Below, one piece after another: positions 8,041-17,456 of a DNA stretch of 64,000 bases. Under the pieces are notes generated by a model, which saw nothing but the letters and a program-made list of their open reading frames with translations, did no database searches and was not told the DNA's origin. Origin of the DNA: Fen-330 sp050008465 (GTDB taxonomy: Bacteria; Acidobacteriota; Terriglobia; Bryobacterales; Bryobacteraceae); NCBI GenBank assembly GCA_050008465.1, contig JBEKMO010000003.1:39325-103324 (forward strand), given 5' to 3'. The translations under genes were made by a program, and so were the position numbers. Within the stretch, counting starts at the first letter, position 1. Each line of letters opens with the position of its first letter.

Positions 8041-9257
8041 ATGCCCGAAAGGGCTGGCTCCCGGTCATCGCCGCCCGCAGAAGGTCGCGTGCCGGAGGCT
8101 TCGCGCGACTTCCGTCGCGCCATCGATACCGACCCGAAACGCCAGGATGCCAGGATCCAGCTTGGAGAGCTCTACCTGGTCTCCTACCTCTCCCGGCTCC
8201 GCGATTGGCAGAGCCTGCCCCCGCTCATCCAGGCGCTCTCGGACGAGTTGTTGAAACTGGATCCGAAATCTGCTCCGGGTCTGCGGCTGCGGGGCTGCCT
8301 CGAGCTGACCGGCGGTCGGCTTCAGGAGGCGATCGCGACATTCCGGCAGGCGAACGAGCTGACTCCCCTCAAGCCGGATATCGTGCTCCCTCTCGCGCAG
8401 GCGCTGTTTGCCGGCGGCCAGGCCGCCGATGCGGAGAAGCTCTCCAGGGCGCTGATCGAGAAGGAGAAGACCCTCGGTTCCATCTACGACCTGCTGTACG
8501 TGCAGGCGATGCGAGCGAACCGACCGGCGGACGGCGAGAGCGTCCTCCAACTGAAGATCGCCAGCAATCCCACCTCGACCGACTTCCGGCTCCAGCTCGC
8601 GCGTCACTACTACATCGTGCAGCGCGGCACCGAGTTGCGGGCCGCGCTGCTGGTCGAGACCGTTAACCCGAAGGAGATCCAGATCGCGGTCAACGATTTG
8701 CAGGCGGTCATCAGCCGGAAGCCGACCAATGCCGTCCTGCGGTTCAACCTGGGACGGGCGCAGCTCGCGCTCAGCCAGGTCGATCAGGCCAAGACCCAAT
8801 TCCAGGAGGCGGCGAAACTCCAGAAAGACTACATTCATCCCCGCCTCGCGCTGGCGGCCGTGGGGAATCGCGACCAGGCGCGCGCGGACCTGGCCGAGAC
8901 CATCAAGGCCTACCCCAACTCGCGAGAGGCCCACATCCAGCTCGGCCTGCTGGACCTGGCCGAGAAGCGGTACAAGGAGGCGGAAGTCACGTTCAGCAAG
9001 CTCTACCAGGAGACCCCCGACGACCTCATCTGGCGGTTCTGCTGGATGCCCAAGGGCAGCACGAGCAGGCGCGCCCGATCTACGAACAGATCCTGAAGCT
9101 CCAGCCGGACCACCCCATCGCCCTGAACAAGCCCGAGAGATCCACTTTCCGGTATCACCTGGGCATGGCCCTCTACCAAAAGGGCGACAGGTTGCAGGAG
9201 AAGCCCTCCAAAGACGAGGAAGCCAAGATCCGGGAGCTGATGGGCAACCTGGGCTGA
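8041..9257 (+). pseudogene. Decayed TPR-repeat protein (PEP-CTERM/PrsT-like)
   Basis: Frame 1 carries consecutive TPR units (ASRDFRRAIDTDPKRQDARI, SAPGLRLRGCLELTGGRLQE, NAVLRFNLGRAQLALSQVDQ, SREAHIQLGLLDLAEKRY) but shifts out near 9045. The repeat continues one frame over as LDAQGQHEQARPIYEQILKL, and then jumps after PDHPIALN to STFRYHLGMALYQKGD and KPSKDEEAKIRELMGNLG, where linking repeats are missing. No signal peptide or credible start is present. At least one frameshift and several internal deletions make it a remnant. The closest type known to me is the long TPR protein of exosortase/PEP-CTERM loci; that assignment is inferred. Confidence 0.7.
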
Positions 9258-9258
9258 A

Positions 9259-9570
9259 AGGAGGTCCGGTCATATCCCCCGCTCAATCCACCGGGCCGCG
9301 GTCTGATGTGCGGCCCGAGGAGAGGTCCTGGCCGTACATCGCCCCGTTCGCCGCGCTGATGCTCATCCTGGGCCTCGGCGGATCGGTACTGCTGGTGCCC
9401 GTCCTCGAGGAGTTGTTCTGGCGCGCTTGGCTGATGCGCTGGCTGATCTCGCACCGATTCCACGAGGTGCCGCTGGGAGCCTATGCGAGGCAGGCCTTCT
9501 GGATCACGGCGGTGCTGTTCGCTTCCGAGCACGGCGCGTATTGGGACGTGGGGCTGGCTGCTGGCAGTAC
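9259..9570 (+). pseudogene. Remnant of CAAX-type (CPBP) protease gene with lost start codon
   Basis: A perfect Shine-Dalgarno AAAGGAGGT (9257-9265) lies right after the TPR stop, and at the correct spacing (9272-9274) the frame has ATA instead of ATG. That frame reads RSWPYIAPFAALMLILGLG, a first membrane helix, then jumps straight to the C-terminal catalytic segment LVPVLEELFWRAWLMRWLI and FASEHGAYWDVGLAAG. The EExxxR motif of CPBP/Abi intramembrane proteases appears as EELFWRAW. The roughly 100-150 residues expected between them are missing, and the reading ends at an inverted repeat. It resembles the CAAX-like protease of exosortase loci. Confidence 0.65.
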
Positions 9571-9578
9571 TGGCTTGG

Positions 9579-9654
9579 GTAGCGCCGGCGGTCTTGCCGC
9601 CGGCCCCAAACTGCATGTTGATCGGCATACCGGCGGCAAGACCGCCGGCGCTAC
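9579..9654. repeat. Perfect 25-bp inverted repeat (REP-like), galK 3' end
   Basis: Arms 9579-9603 and 9630-9654 are exact reverse complements (GTAGCGCCGGCGGTCTTGCC...), separated by 26 bases. The right arm stops one base before the galK stop codon on the minus strand, and the left arm abuts the truncated protease remnant. It would form a very stable hairpin in either transcript. No T-run follows, so it is more like a mobile REP-type element than a simple terminator. Confidence 0.75.
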
Positions 9655-9655
9655 G

Positions 9656-10783
9656 CTACCCGACTTCGCCCGCGCCGGCCGAGGGGCGGCAGCGGTAGAT
9701 CTGCGGGGTGATTCCGAAGCGCGCCTGGTAGGAATTACGGATCGCGTCTTCGAATGCCGCCACCGCTTCAGGAGCCACCAGGTTCACGGTGCAGCCGCCG
9801 AATCCGCCGCCGGTCATGCGCGCTCCGAATACCCCGGGAACGCTCAGCGCCGTGTCCACCAGGAAGTCCAGCTCCTCGCAACTGACTTCGTAGTCATGCT
9901 GCAGGCTGCGGTGTGAGGCCACGAACAGTTCGCCCATGGCTTTCAGGTCGCCGCGGTTCGAGGCGGCCATGAAGGCCTCCACGCGCGCGTCCTCGGTCAC
10001 CACGTGGCGGGCGCGTCTCCGCGCCGCCGGCTCGATCCGTTCGGCGGCCGCTTCGAGCATCGCGACGTCCACGTCGCGCAGGCTGGCCACCGAGCCGATG
10101 GCTGCCACCGCCTCGGCGCACTCGCGCACGCGGTTGCGGTAGGCCGACTGGCCGAGCTCGTGCTTCACCATGGTGTTCACCGCCAGGATCTCGACTCCCT
10201 CCGGCAGGTGGACGATCTCATGCCCCAGGCTGCGGCAATCGATCTTGACGGCGGCGTGCTCGCGGCCGAACACCGAGATGTACTGGTCCATGATGCCGCA
10301 GGGCATGCCCACGAACTCGTTCTCCGCGCGGCGGCAAAGCTTCACCAGCTCGATCTGTTCCAAGGGACGGCCCGCCAGCAGTGCCAGCGCGGTCGAGGTT
10401 TCGAGCGCGGCCGAGGAGCTGAGGCCGGAGCCCACCGGCACGGTGCTGCGGATGAGGAGGTTCGCCGGCGCGACCTCGAATCCCGCGCGCACTAGTTGCT
10501 GGGCCACGCCGGCCACGTAGTCGCCCCAGTCGTGCGCGGGCCGGAGCGCCGCCAGATCCGCCACCGCCCACTCGCGCGACTGATCGAGGTCCTCCGAGCG
10601 GACGCGCAGCTTGCCGTCCTGGTTGGGCGCGGCAGCGATGAAGCAGGCCATGTCCAGCGCCATGGGGAGCACGAAGCCGAGGTTGTAGTCGGTGTGCTCC
10701 CCGATCAGGTTGACCCGCCCCGGCCCGCGAAACACCCGCAGACCGGGCGCCGGCCCGTAGACGCGCGAGAAGGCCTCCTTCAC
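9656..10783 (-). CDS. galK: Galactokinase
   Basis: 375 residues, GHMP-kinase family. The galactokinase signature GPGRVNLIGEHTDYN is at residues 20-34, the ATP-binding loop PVGSGLSSSAALE near 117-129, the catalytic-base region MPCGIMDQY near 160, and the C-terminal GHMP motif GGGFGGC near 335. It phosphorylates alpha-D-galactose to galactose-1-phosphate in the cytoplasm, the first committed step of the Leloir pathway. The GTG start at 10783 overlaps the preceding small gene by four bases (GTGA). No galT, galE or galM is in the window. Confidence 0.95.
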   Translation of the reverse strand: MKEAFSRVYGPAPGLRVFRGPGRVNLIGEHTDYNLGFVLPMALDMACFIAAAPNQDGKLRVRSEDLDQSREWAVADLAALRPAHDWGDYVAGVAQQLVRAGFEVAPANLLIRSTVPVGSGLSSSAALETSTALALLAGRPLEQIELVKLCRRAENEFVGMPCGIMDQYISVFGREHAAVKIDCRSLGHEIVHLPEGVEILAVNTMVKHELGQSAYRNRVRECAEAVAAIGSVASLRDVDVAMLEAAAERIEPAARRRARHVVTEDARVEAFMAASNRGDLKAMGELFVASHRSLQHDYEVSCEELDFLVDTALSVPGVFGARMTGGGFGGCTVNLVAPEAVAAFEDAIRNSYQARFGITPQIYRCRPSAGAGEVG

Positions 10784-10971
10784 GCGCGCTTTCTCCAGGC
10801 CAGCAGCAGCAGCACGATGCCGAAGACCCCCATCGAGATGCCGCTATAGAGGTTCACGTTGATGTCCGCAGCCATTTGCGCCCGGACCCCCGGAAACAGG
10901 AGGCCGTAGGCGCACAGAATGATTCCCAGTCCGGTGAAGAACAATCCCGCAGGCAATCGTAGATCCCACAT
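10780..10971 (-). CDS. Small two-helix membrane protein in galactose operon
   Basis: 63 residues from ATG at 10971, eight bases after the symporter stop; a TTG at 10992 would overlap the symporter. Two hydrophobic segments: LPAGLFFTGLGIILCAYGLLF (about residues 6-26) and GISMGVFGIVLLLLAW (about 44-59), ending RKRA. No family name is known to me. Its position between the symporter and galK, coupled to both, suggests a stabilising or regulatory partner of the transporter; this is inferred. Confidence 0.65.
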   Translation of the reverse strand: MWDLRLPAGLFFTGLGIILCAYGLLFPGVRAQMAADINVNLYSGISMGVFGIVLLLLAWRKRA

Positions 10972-10979
10972 ATGCGTGT

Positions 10980-12629
<1,650 letters not shown>

Positions 12630-12708
12630 CTGAGAAAACCTCGATTTGGGAGTCTAGCACAACGAAGCCGGCCGCCGCTGAGGGGGCGCGCCGCGGCATA
12701 ATCGGATC

Positions 12709-13677
12709 ATGAGAACCCGCTTGCTACTCGCTCTTGTTACCCTGGCCCTGGCTTCCGGTGCGTGCGCTCAAAGACTCGCCCATACATTCTCCATCGTGGC
12801 GCGCGACCCCGCGACCGGCGAGCTGGGCGTGGCCGTCCAGTCGCACTGGTTCTCGGTGGGAACGGACGTAGTGTGGGCCGAAGCCGGCGTGGGCGCCGTG
12901 GCCACGCAGTCGTTCGTCGAAACCAGTTACGGCCCGCTCGGCTTGAGCCTGATGCGCGGCGGCAAGACGGCGGCCGAGGCCCTGGCCGCCCTGCTCGCCT
13001 CCGACGAGCACCGGCAGGTGCGCCAGGTCGCGATGATCGACGCCCAGGGACGAATAGCGGCGCACACCGGGACGAAGTGCATCGCCGCGGCCGGGCACAT
13101 CATCGGGAAGAATTACTCGGTACAGGCCAACCTGATGGAGAAGGCAACCGTCTGGCCGGCGATGGCTCGCGCCTTTGAAGCCGCCGGCGGCGACCTGACG
13201 GACCGGCTGCTGGCGGCGCTCGATGCGGCCCAGGGCGAGGGCGGCGACATCCGCGGGCGGCAGTCCGCCGCCATCCTGGTGGTGAAAGGGAAATCGACCG
13301 GGCGGCCGTGGGCGGACCGGGTGGTCGACCTGCGCGTCGAAGACAGCCCCGACCCGATCGGCGAGTTGAAGCGGCTGGTAGGCGTGCGCCGGGCCTACGA
13401 CCACATGGACGCGGGCGACGCCTGCGCCACCAAGAAGGACTGGGATTGCGCGGCGCGCGAATACGGCGCCGCCGAGCGCATGCTTCCGGACAACATGGAA
13501 GTGGTCTTCTGGCACGCCGTCACGCTGGTAACCGGCAAGCGGGTGGAGGAAGCGCTGCCGCTCTTCAAGAAGGTGTTCGCGCGCGAACCGAAGTGGGCGG
13601 AACTGGTGAAGCGCCTGCCGGCCGCCGACCTGCTGCCCGCGGACGAGAACCTGATCCGGCGGATCACCGGACGGTGA
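12709..13677 (+). CDS. DUF1028 (Ntn-hydrolase-like) exported protein
   Basis: 322 residues with signal peptide MRTRLLLALVTLALASGACA. The mature part begins THTFSIVA-like (LAHTFSIVARDPATGELGVA) and holds GVGAVATQSFVE, YGPLGLSLMRGG and AGHIIGKNYSVQANLME, all hallmarks of DUF1028, which has an N-terminal-nucleophile hydrolase-like fold. The last 90 residues (RRAYDHMDAGDACATKKDWD) form a TPR-like or peptidoglycan-binding-like tail common in this family. Enzyme activity is not established. It converges with the next minus-strand gene, with a 14-bp overlap of the two 3' ends. Confidence 0.85.
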   Translation: MRTRLLLALVTLALASGACAQRLAHTFSIVARDPATGELGVAVQSHWFSVGTDVVWAEAGVGAVATQSFVETSYGPLGLSLMRGGKTAAEALAALLASDEHRQVRQVAMIDAQGRIAAHTGTKCIAAAGHIIGKNYSVQANLMEKATVWPAMARAFEAAGGDLTDRLLAALDAAQGEGGDIRGRQSAAILVVKGKSTGRPWADRVVDLRVEDSPDPIGELKRLVGVRRAYDHMDAGDACATKKDWDCAAREYGAAERMLPDNMEVVFWHAVTLVTGKRVEEALPLFKKVFAREPKWAELVKRLPAADLLPADENLIRRITGR

Positions 13678-15463
13678 TGCGGGTGACCGCAAGACCCAAC
13701 TCGCGGCCGTCACCGGGGGGACGAACCACGTTGCCGACTTCGAGCGTGAGGCGCATGTCGCCGTCCCCGGCCAGCGTTGGGGGGAGGGGGAACTCGACGG
13801 CGAAGGGCGCGTCGGCCTGGCGCAATTCCGTCGCCCCGACGGGCTGATCGTTAACGCCGACCTTCAGCCGCACCGGCCCGCTCCGAACGAGGAACGCGGG
13901 CACATAGCCCTCGATGCCGAGGGCCGTCCCGGGCGCCTGCGGCCGCGGAATCGTGAGCGAGGCGCGCTTCCCCATCCAGCGGTGCGTGCCCTCGGGCTGA
14001 TACCAGCCATCTGCCAAGTGCGGCGCGGCCGACTCGCTGCCTAGGCTGAGGGAGTCGCCGGCGGCGGGAGGCTCGGCGGAAGAGACCTGGTTCGTACGGG
14101 CGTCATAGACGACGGCTTCCACGCCCGGCCGCTGGTACTTGTGAGAGACGTCGCCGAGCTCGGGGCGGGAGCGCCAATAGTCCGGGGTATCCGGCGTGAG
14201 GTACACCGGGCCGCCGCCGAGCAGGCGGAAGGGATCGTCGAAGACGCCGGCCCAGAAGAGTTCCCGGTCCACTCCGGAAACCAGGACGGTTTTGCCCGGG
14301 TGGCCGGCCTGCGCTCGAGCGACACCCTGGACCAGGGCCTTCGCATGGCTGCTCTGGTCGTGGTGCCAGCGCGACCCCAGCCAGTCGGGAATCACCGAGG
14401 TCACTCCGTAAATGGCGAGGAGACAGACCGCCAAAACCGCATAGGCCTTGCCCGCGCGCCAGCAGCGCACGGCCGCCCAGCTTCCCAGGATCGCCAATGC
14501 GATCGAGCCGAGTAGAGGGAGGTACTCCATGATGTGGAGCGGTAGGGCGATAACGGGCGCGAGCCAGAGCGCGTACCAGGCCAGCAGGGCCAGGGGCAGG
14601 AACTCGCGCCGCCGCGCCTGCGCCAACACGAACGCGAGAAGCGGGATAGTCAGCGCGAGCGTGAGCCAGGCCGCCAGCGGAGCGCTCATCCGCTCGAACC
14701 ACTCGACCTGGCCCGGGCCGAGCGACCAGCTCCAGTAGGTCCAGAAGGTCGAGAAGATGCGTGCGTCCCAATGCATGGCGTAGGGGCCCGCGGCCGGAGG
14801 CTTCAGCACCAGCACGTGGAGGGTCGCAAAGGCCGCCGAAGGCAGGAACAGGGCGAGCACGGAGCGCGGCAGGCGGCGGTAGAGAACCACCACCAGCAAC
14901 GCCGCCGCGACGGGATAGACGATCATGAACTCGGAGGCGCCGAAGCCGAGAATGAGAGTCAGCCACTCGGCGGCGTAGTACCGGCGGCGGCCCGTATCCA
15001 GGTACTTGAACAGCAGCCAGAGGCCAGCCAGTACGAAGAACGCGCACAGCACCTGGTTGTAAGCCGAAGACCAACTGAGGGGCGTCGCGAGCGCGGTATT
15101 GACGGCCCAGAGAACGGCGGCGCAGATTCCGGCCGCGCGCGAGCCGGTGAGCCTGCGGGCGAGGGATGCGAGCAGGAACAGGCCCGCCACTAGCGTGGCG
15201 AACACAACGATCCGGTAGGGCAGCGCGTGCAGCCCGAAGAGGCTGTAGAAGAGCACGAAGTACAGGCGCTCGCTCAGCACCCTGACGGTGCCCTCCGTCA
15301 TCGGGGCGAAGAGGGCCTGGGAGAGCGGCATCCCGTGGCTCACCTGCCAGCCGAGGCCGAGCCAGGCGAAATCGTCCTGGTGGAACCAGGCCGTCAGCCC
15401 GGGCCAGTAGAGAGCCAGGAACATGGCGACGGGGAGCAGCGGCCAAAGACGAACTCTCTTCAT
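13664..15463 (-). CDS. Polytopic GT-C-like membrane glycosyltransferase, putative
   Basis: 599 residues, ATG at 15463 overlapping the upstream esterase stop (ATGA). About 11 membrane helices cover residues 1-400. The acidic motif WFHQDDFAWL (about 26-35) in the first outer loop is the DxD/DD position expected in GT-C enzymes that use lipid-linked sugars. After the helices comes a soluble beta-rich domain (about 430-599) with KVGVNDQPVGATELRQAD. This is the ArnT/PMT-like layout, but the acceptor is unknown. Coupling with an exported esterase suggests an envelope or extracellular polysaccharide role. Confidence 0.65.
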   Translation of the reverse strand: MKRVRLWPLLPVAMFLALYWPGLTAWFHQDDFAWLGLGWQVSHGMPLSQALFAPMTEGTVRVLSERLYFVLFYSLFGLHALPYRIVVFATLVAGLFLLASLARRLTGSRAAGICAAVLWAVNTALATPLSWSSAYNQVLCAFFVLAGLWLLFKYLDTGRRRYYAAEWLTLILGFGASEFMIVYPVAAALLVVVLYRRLPRSVLALFLPSAAFATLHVLVLKPPAAGPYAMHWDARIFSTFWTYWSWSLGPGQVEWFERMSAPLAAWLTLALTIPLLAFVLAQARRREFLPLALLAWYALWLAPVIALPLHIMEYLPLLGSIALAILGSWAAVRCWRAGKAYAVLAVCLLAIYGVTSVIPDWLGSRWHHDQSSHAKALVQGVARAQAGHPGKTVLVSGVDRELFWAGVFDDPFRLLGGGPVYLTPDTPDYWRSRPELGDVSHKYQRPGVEAVVYDARTNQVSSAEPPAAGDSLSLGSESAAPHLADGWYQPEGTHRWMGKRASLTIPRPQAPGTALGIEGYVPAFLVRSGPVRLKVGVNDQPVGATELRQADAPFAVEFPLPPTLAGDGDMRLTLEVGNVVRPPGDGRELGLAVTRITVR

Positions 15464-16572
15464 TCCGGTTTCGCCTGGAACAGGAGCGAGGCGAACTGGG
15501 CGAGATTGCGGCGCCAGACCATCCAGGTGTGCGCGCCGGGCGTCTCGATCCAGGTGTGCCGGACATCCTTGGACTTCAGCCACTCGTCGAACTTGCGGTT
15601 GATGCCGATGAGGCGGTCGTCCTTGCCGCAGGCGATCCAGAGCAGACGCAGTTGCAGGTTGGCTTTCGAGTCGAGCGCGGGGTAGGCCGCGTTGAAGTCC
15701 TCGTTGAGCCCTCCGGAGCTGAACGCGCCGATCCAGGCGAAGCGGTCGAGGGCGTTGAGGCCGACAAAGAGGGACTCGGCGCCGCCCATGGACAGGCCGG
15801 CGATGGCGCGGGAGTTGCGGTCCTTCGCGACCCGGTAGGATTTCTCGACTTGCGGGATGACCTCGGTGAGCAGGGCGTCGCGGAACCTGTCGTAGTTCCG
15901 CTGAAGGAGGGCGCGGTCGTTGACGCCCCTCCAGCCGGTGGCGAGGATCTCCGGAGCGCCGTATCCGAGGGTCATCACGATGAGCATGGGCCTGGCTTTG
16001 CCTTGCGCGATGAGGTTGTCGAGAATCACGTGGGCGCGCCCCACGGCGGTCCAACCGCTGGCGTCATCGCTGTAGCCGTGCAAGAGATAGAGCACCGGGT
16101 AGGGCTTCTTGGCTTTGGGGTCGTAGCCGGGCGGCGCGTAGACGTAGAAGTCGCGCTGGTCGCCCACGACGCCGGACTTGTAGAAATGCCGGTGGAGGAC
16201 GCCGTGTGGGACGTCGCCGACCTCCCAGGGGAGGGAAGCCGGGCCGGGCACATGCACCACGCTCTGGGTGTTGAGCAGGTTGGGCTTCATCAGGGGATTG
16301 GAGGGGTCGATGAGGCTGACGCCGTCGGCCACGAACGTGTACCCGTAGAGATCGGGCTCCAGTGGATCGGTGGTGAGGCTCCAGACGCCTTGCCCGTCCT
16401 TCTGCATGGGCACGCGCTGGGCGCCCTCGCGGTCGAGAAGGACCGCCGTGGCGTTGGGAGCGCGGAAGCGGAAGGTGACGCGGGTGTCCGAGTGCACCTC
16501 CGGGGATTGCAGCGGCTGCGCCAAACCGGGGAGCGCGGCGGCCGCGAGGAACAGCGGAATGGTGCGGGTCAT
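15460..16572 (-). CDS. Secreted CE1-type esterase (esterase D/feruloyl-esterase-like)
   Basis: 370 residues starting MTRTIPLFLAAAALPGLAQP, a signal peptide; an ATG four codons earlier is also possible. Residues about 30-120 form an N-terminal CBM48-like/isoamylase-N-like beta domain (VTFRFRAPNATAVLLDREG). The esterase D alpha/beta-hydrolase domain follows: YPVLYLLHGYSDD, nucleophile in GLSMGGAES, acid in ACGKDDRLIG and catalytic His in ETPGAHTWMVW. The two-domain form is typical of bacterial feruloyl or acetyl esterases that deacylate plant cell-wall sugars, which suits the pectin enzymes elsewhere in the window. Confidence 0.85.
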   Translation of the reverse strand: MTRTIPLFLAAAALPGLAQPLQSPEVHSDTRVTFRFRAPNATAVLLDREGAQRVPMQKDGQGVWSLTTDPLEPDLYGYTFVADGVSLIDPSNPLMKPNLLNTQSVVHVPGPASLPWEVGDVPHGVLHRHFYKSGVVGDQRDFYVYAPPGYDPKAKKPYPVLYLLHGYSDDASGWTAVGRAHVILDNLIAQGKARPMLIVMTLGYGAPEILATGWRGVNDRALLQRNYDRFRDALLTEVIPQVEKSYRVAKDRNSRAIAGLSMGGAESLFVGLNALDRFAWIGAFSSGGLNEDFNAAYPALDSKANLQLRLLWIACGKDDRLIGINRKFDEWLKSKDVRHTWIETPGAHTWMVWRRNLAQFASLLFQAKPE

Positions 16573-17456
16573 GGCTCTTGCCATTGTTTCAGGATTTGGG
16601 TTCGCCCGCACGGGTGCTAGCCGCACGGCAGGCCGCCTCCGGCGGAATGGCGCTGCCCGGCTCCAGCGGATTTTCACAGGCAATCATATTGCTGGGCCGG
16701 GACTTGCCTGGCTTCGTCCCATTTCCGGGATTGGGTTCGAACGTTCATTTTTGTATTCGCGACGGGGGCGCCGCCGCAGTTGTCGAGGGCGCGGGCTGGT
16801 TGCCGAGGCCGGTCGAGACCCGGGCGTCGTGGCGGTTGGCCTCGATCTGACGCTGAGAAGGCACAGGACGCCTCGGCTCCAGGGTAAGCCCGAGCGGAGC
16901 GGATGCAGAGGGCACGGGAGAGGCAAGTGGCTCAGCGGGCGGGAGAAAAAGGCGTGGGGAGAAGCGGGAATGGGGGGGAGGTTCGGGGGAGGAAAGGGCG
17001 CTTCTCGTTCCCGGTCTGATGCGCAGGGCCGATCCTCCTTAGAAACAACAACTTGCGCGCGATCACGCTCGCCTTGTCCGTTGCGTCTTGCCGTGCGTGG
17101 AGACTGTTTCCGAGTGATCCGGGAGCGATTCAACTGGGCCTTGGCACGTTCGGATCGCGTCCGATGTCCCACCTCACAGCCGCGTCGGGACTTTCTCAGG
17201 CTCGAAGCTGTCCTGCGCCCCACGGGTCAGTTTAGTTCGGAACGCGTGCCCGGACGGCCGAGTATGTAATGAGCAGGCGGGCCAGGGGGGCAAGCGGCCA
17301 CTAACGCCAAGCAGGCGGATCGAATCGGCAGACTGTGAGCGACGGCACCGCCTTCAGGCGCCGCACCCGCTCACGGCGCTTTTGAGCCCGCTCACAAGAA
17401 AAGGAGAGGGAGGTAAATAGATCCTGGGCAAAGATAGAACATCAGGATCTCAAAGT
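16573..17456. other. Long gene-free region before receptor 1
   Basis: I find no supportable gene here. It holds one copy of the dispersed repeat (16835-17007). On the minus strand around 16800-16860 the repeat encodes RQIEANRHDARVSTG before it decays. The last 60 bases carry AGGAGAGGGAGG, which looks like a ribosome site but is too far (about 45 bases) from the receptor ATG; AGGA at 17444 is closer. Confidence 0.5.
16835..17007 (-). repeat. Dispersed repeat, copy A
   Basis: About 173 bases closely matching 29601-29770 in the same orientation (runs such as GGAATGGGGGGGAGGTTCGG are identical), with scattered substitutions and small indels. On the minus strand its downstream end enters a coding frame starting RQIEANRHDARVSTG, the N-terminal signature of a widespread small protein family (consensus RQIEANRxNAxxSTGPxTxEGK). 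The coding part breaks down immediately after STG, so this copy is dead. Confidence 0.7.

Noticed and set aside
16684..17223. Minus-strand open frame of 179 codons
   Set aside because: Composition is Arg/Pro/Ser-rich without domains and it crosses repeat copy A; the only family-like signal is in another frame.
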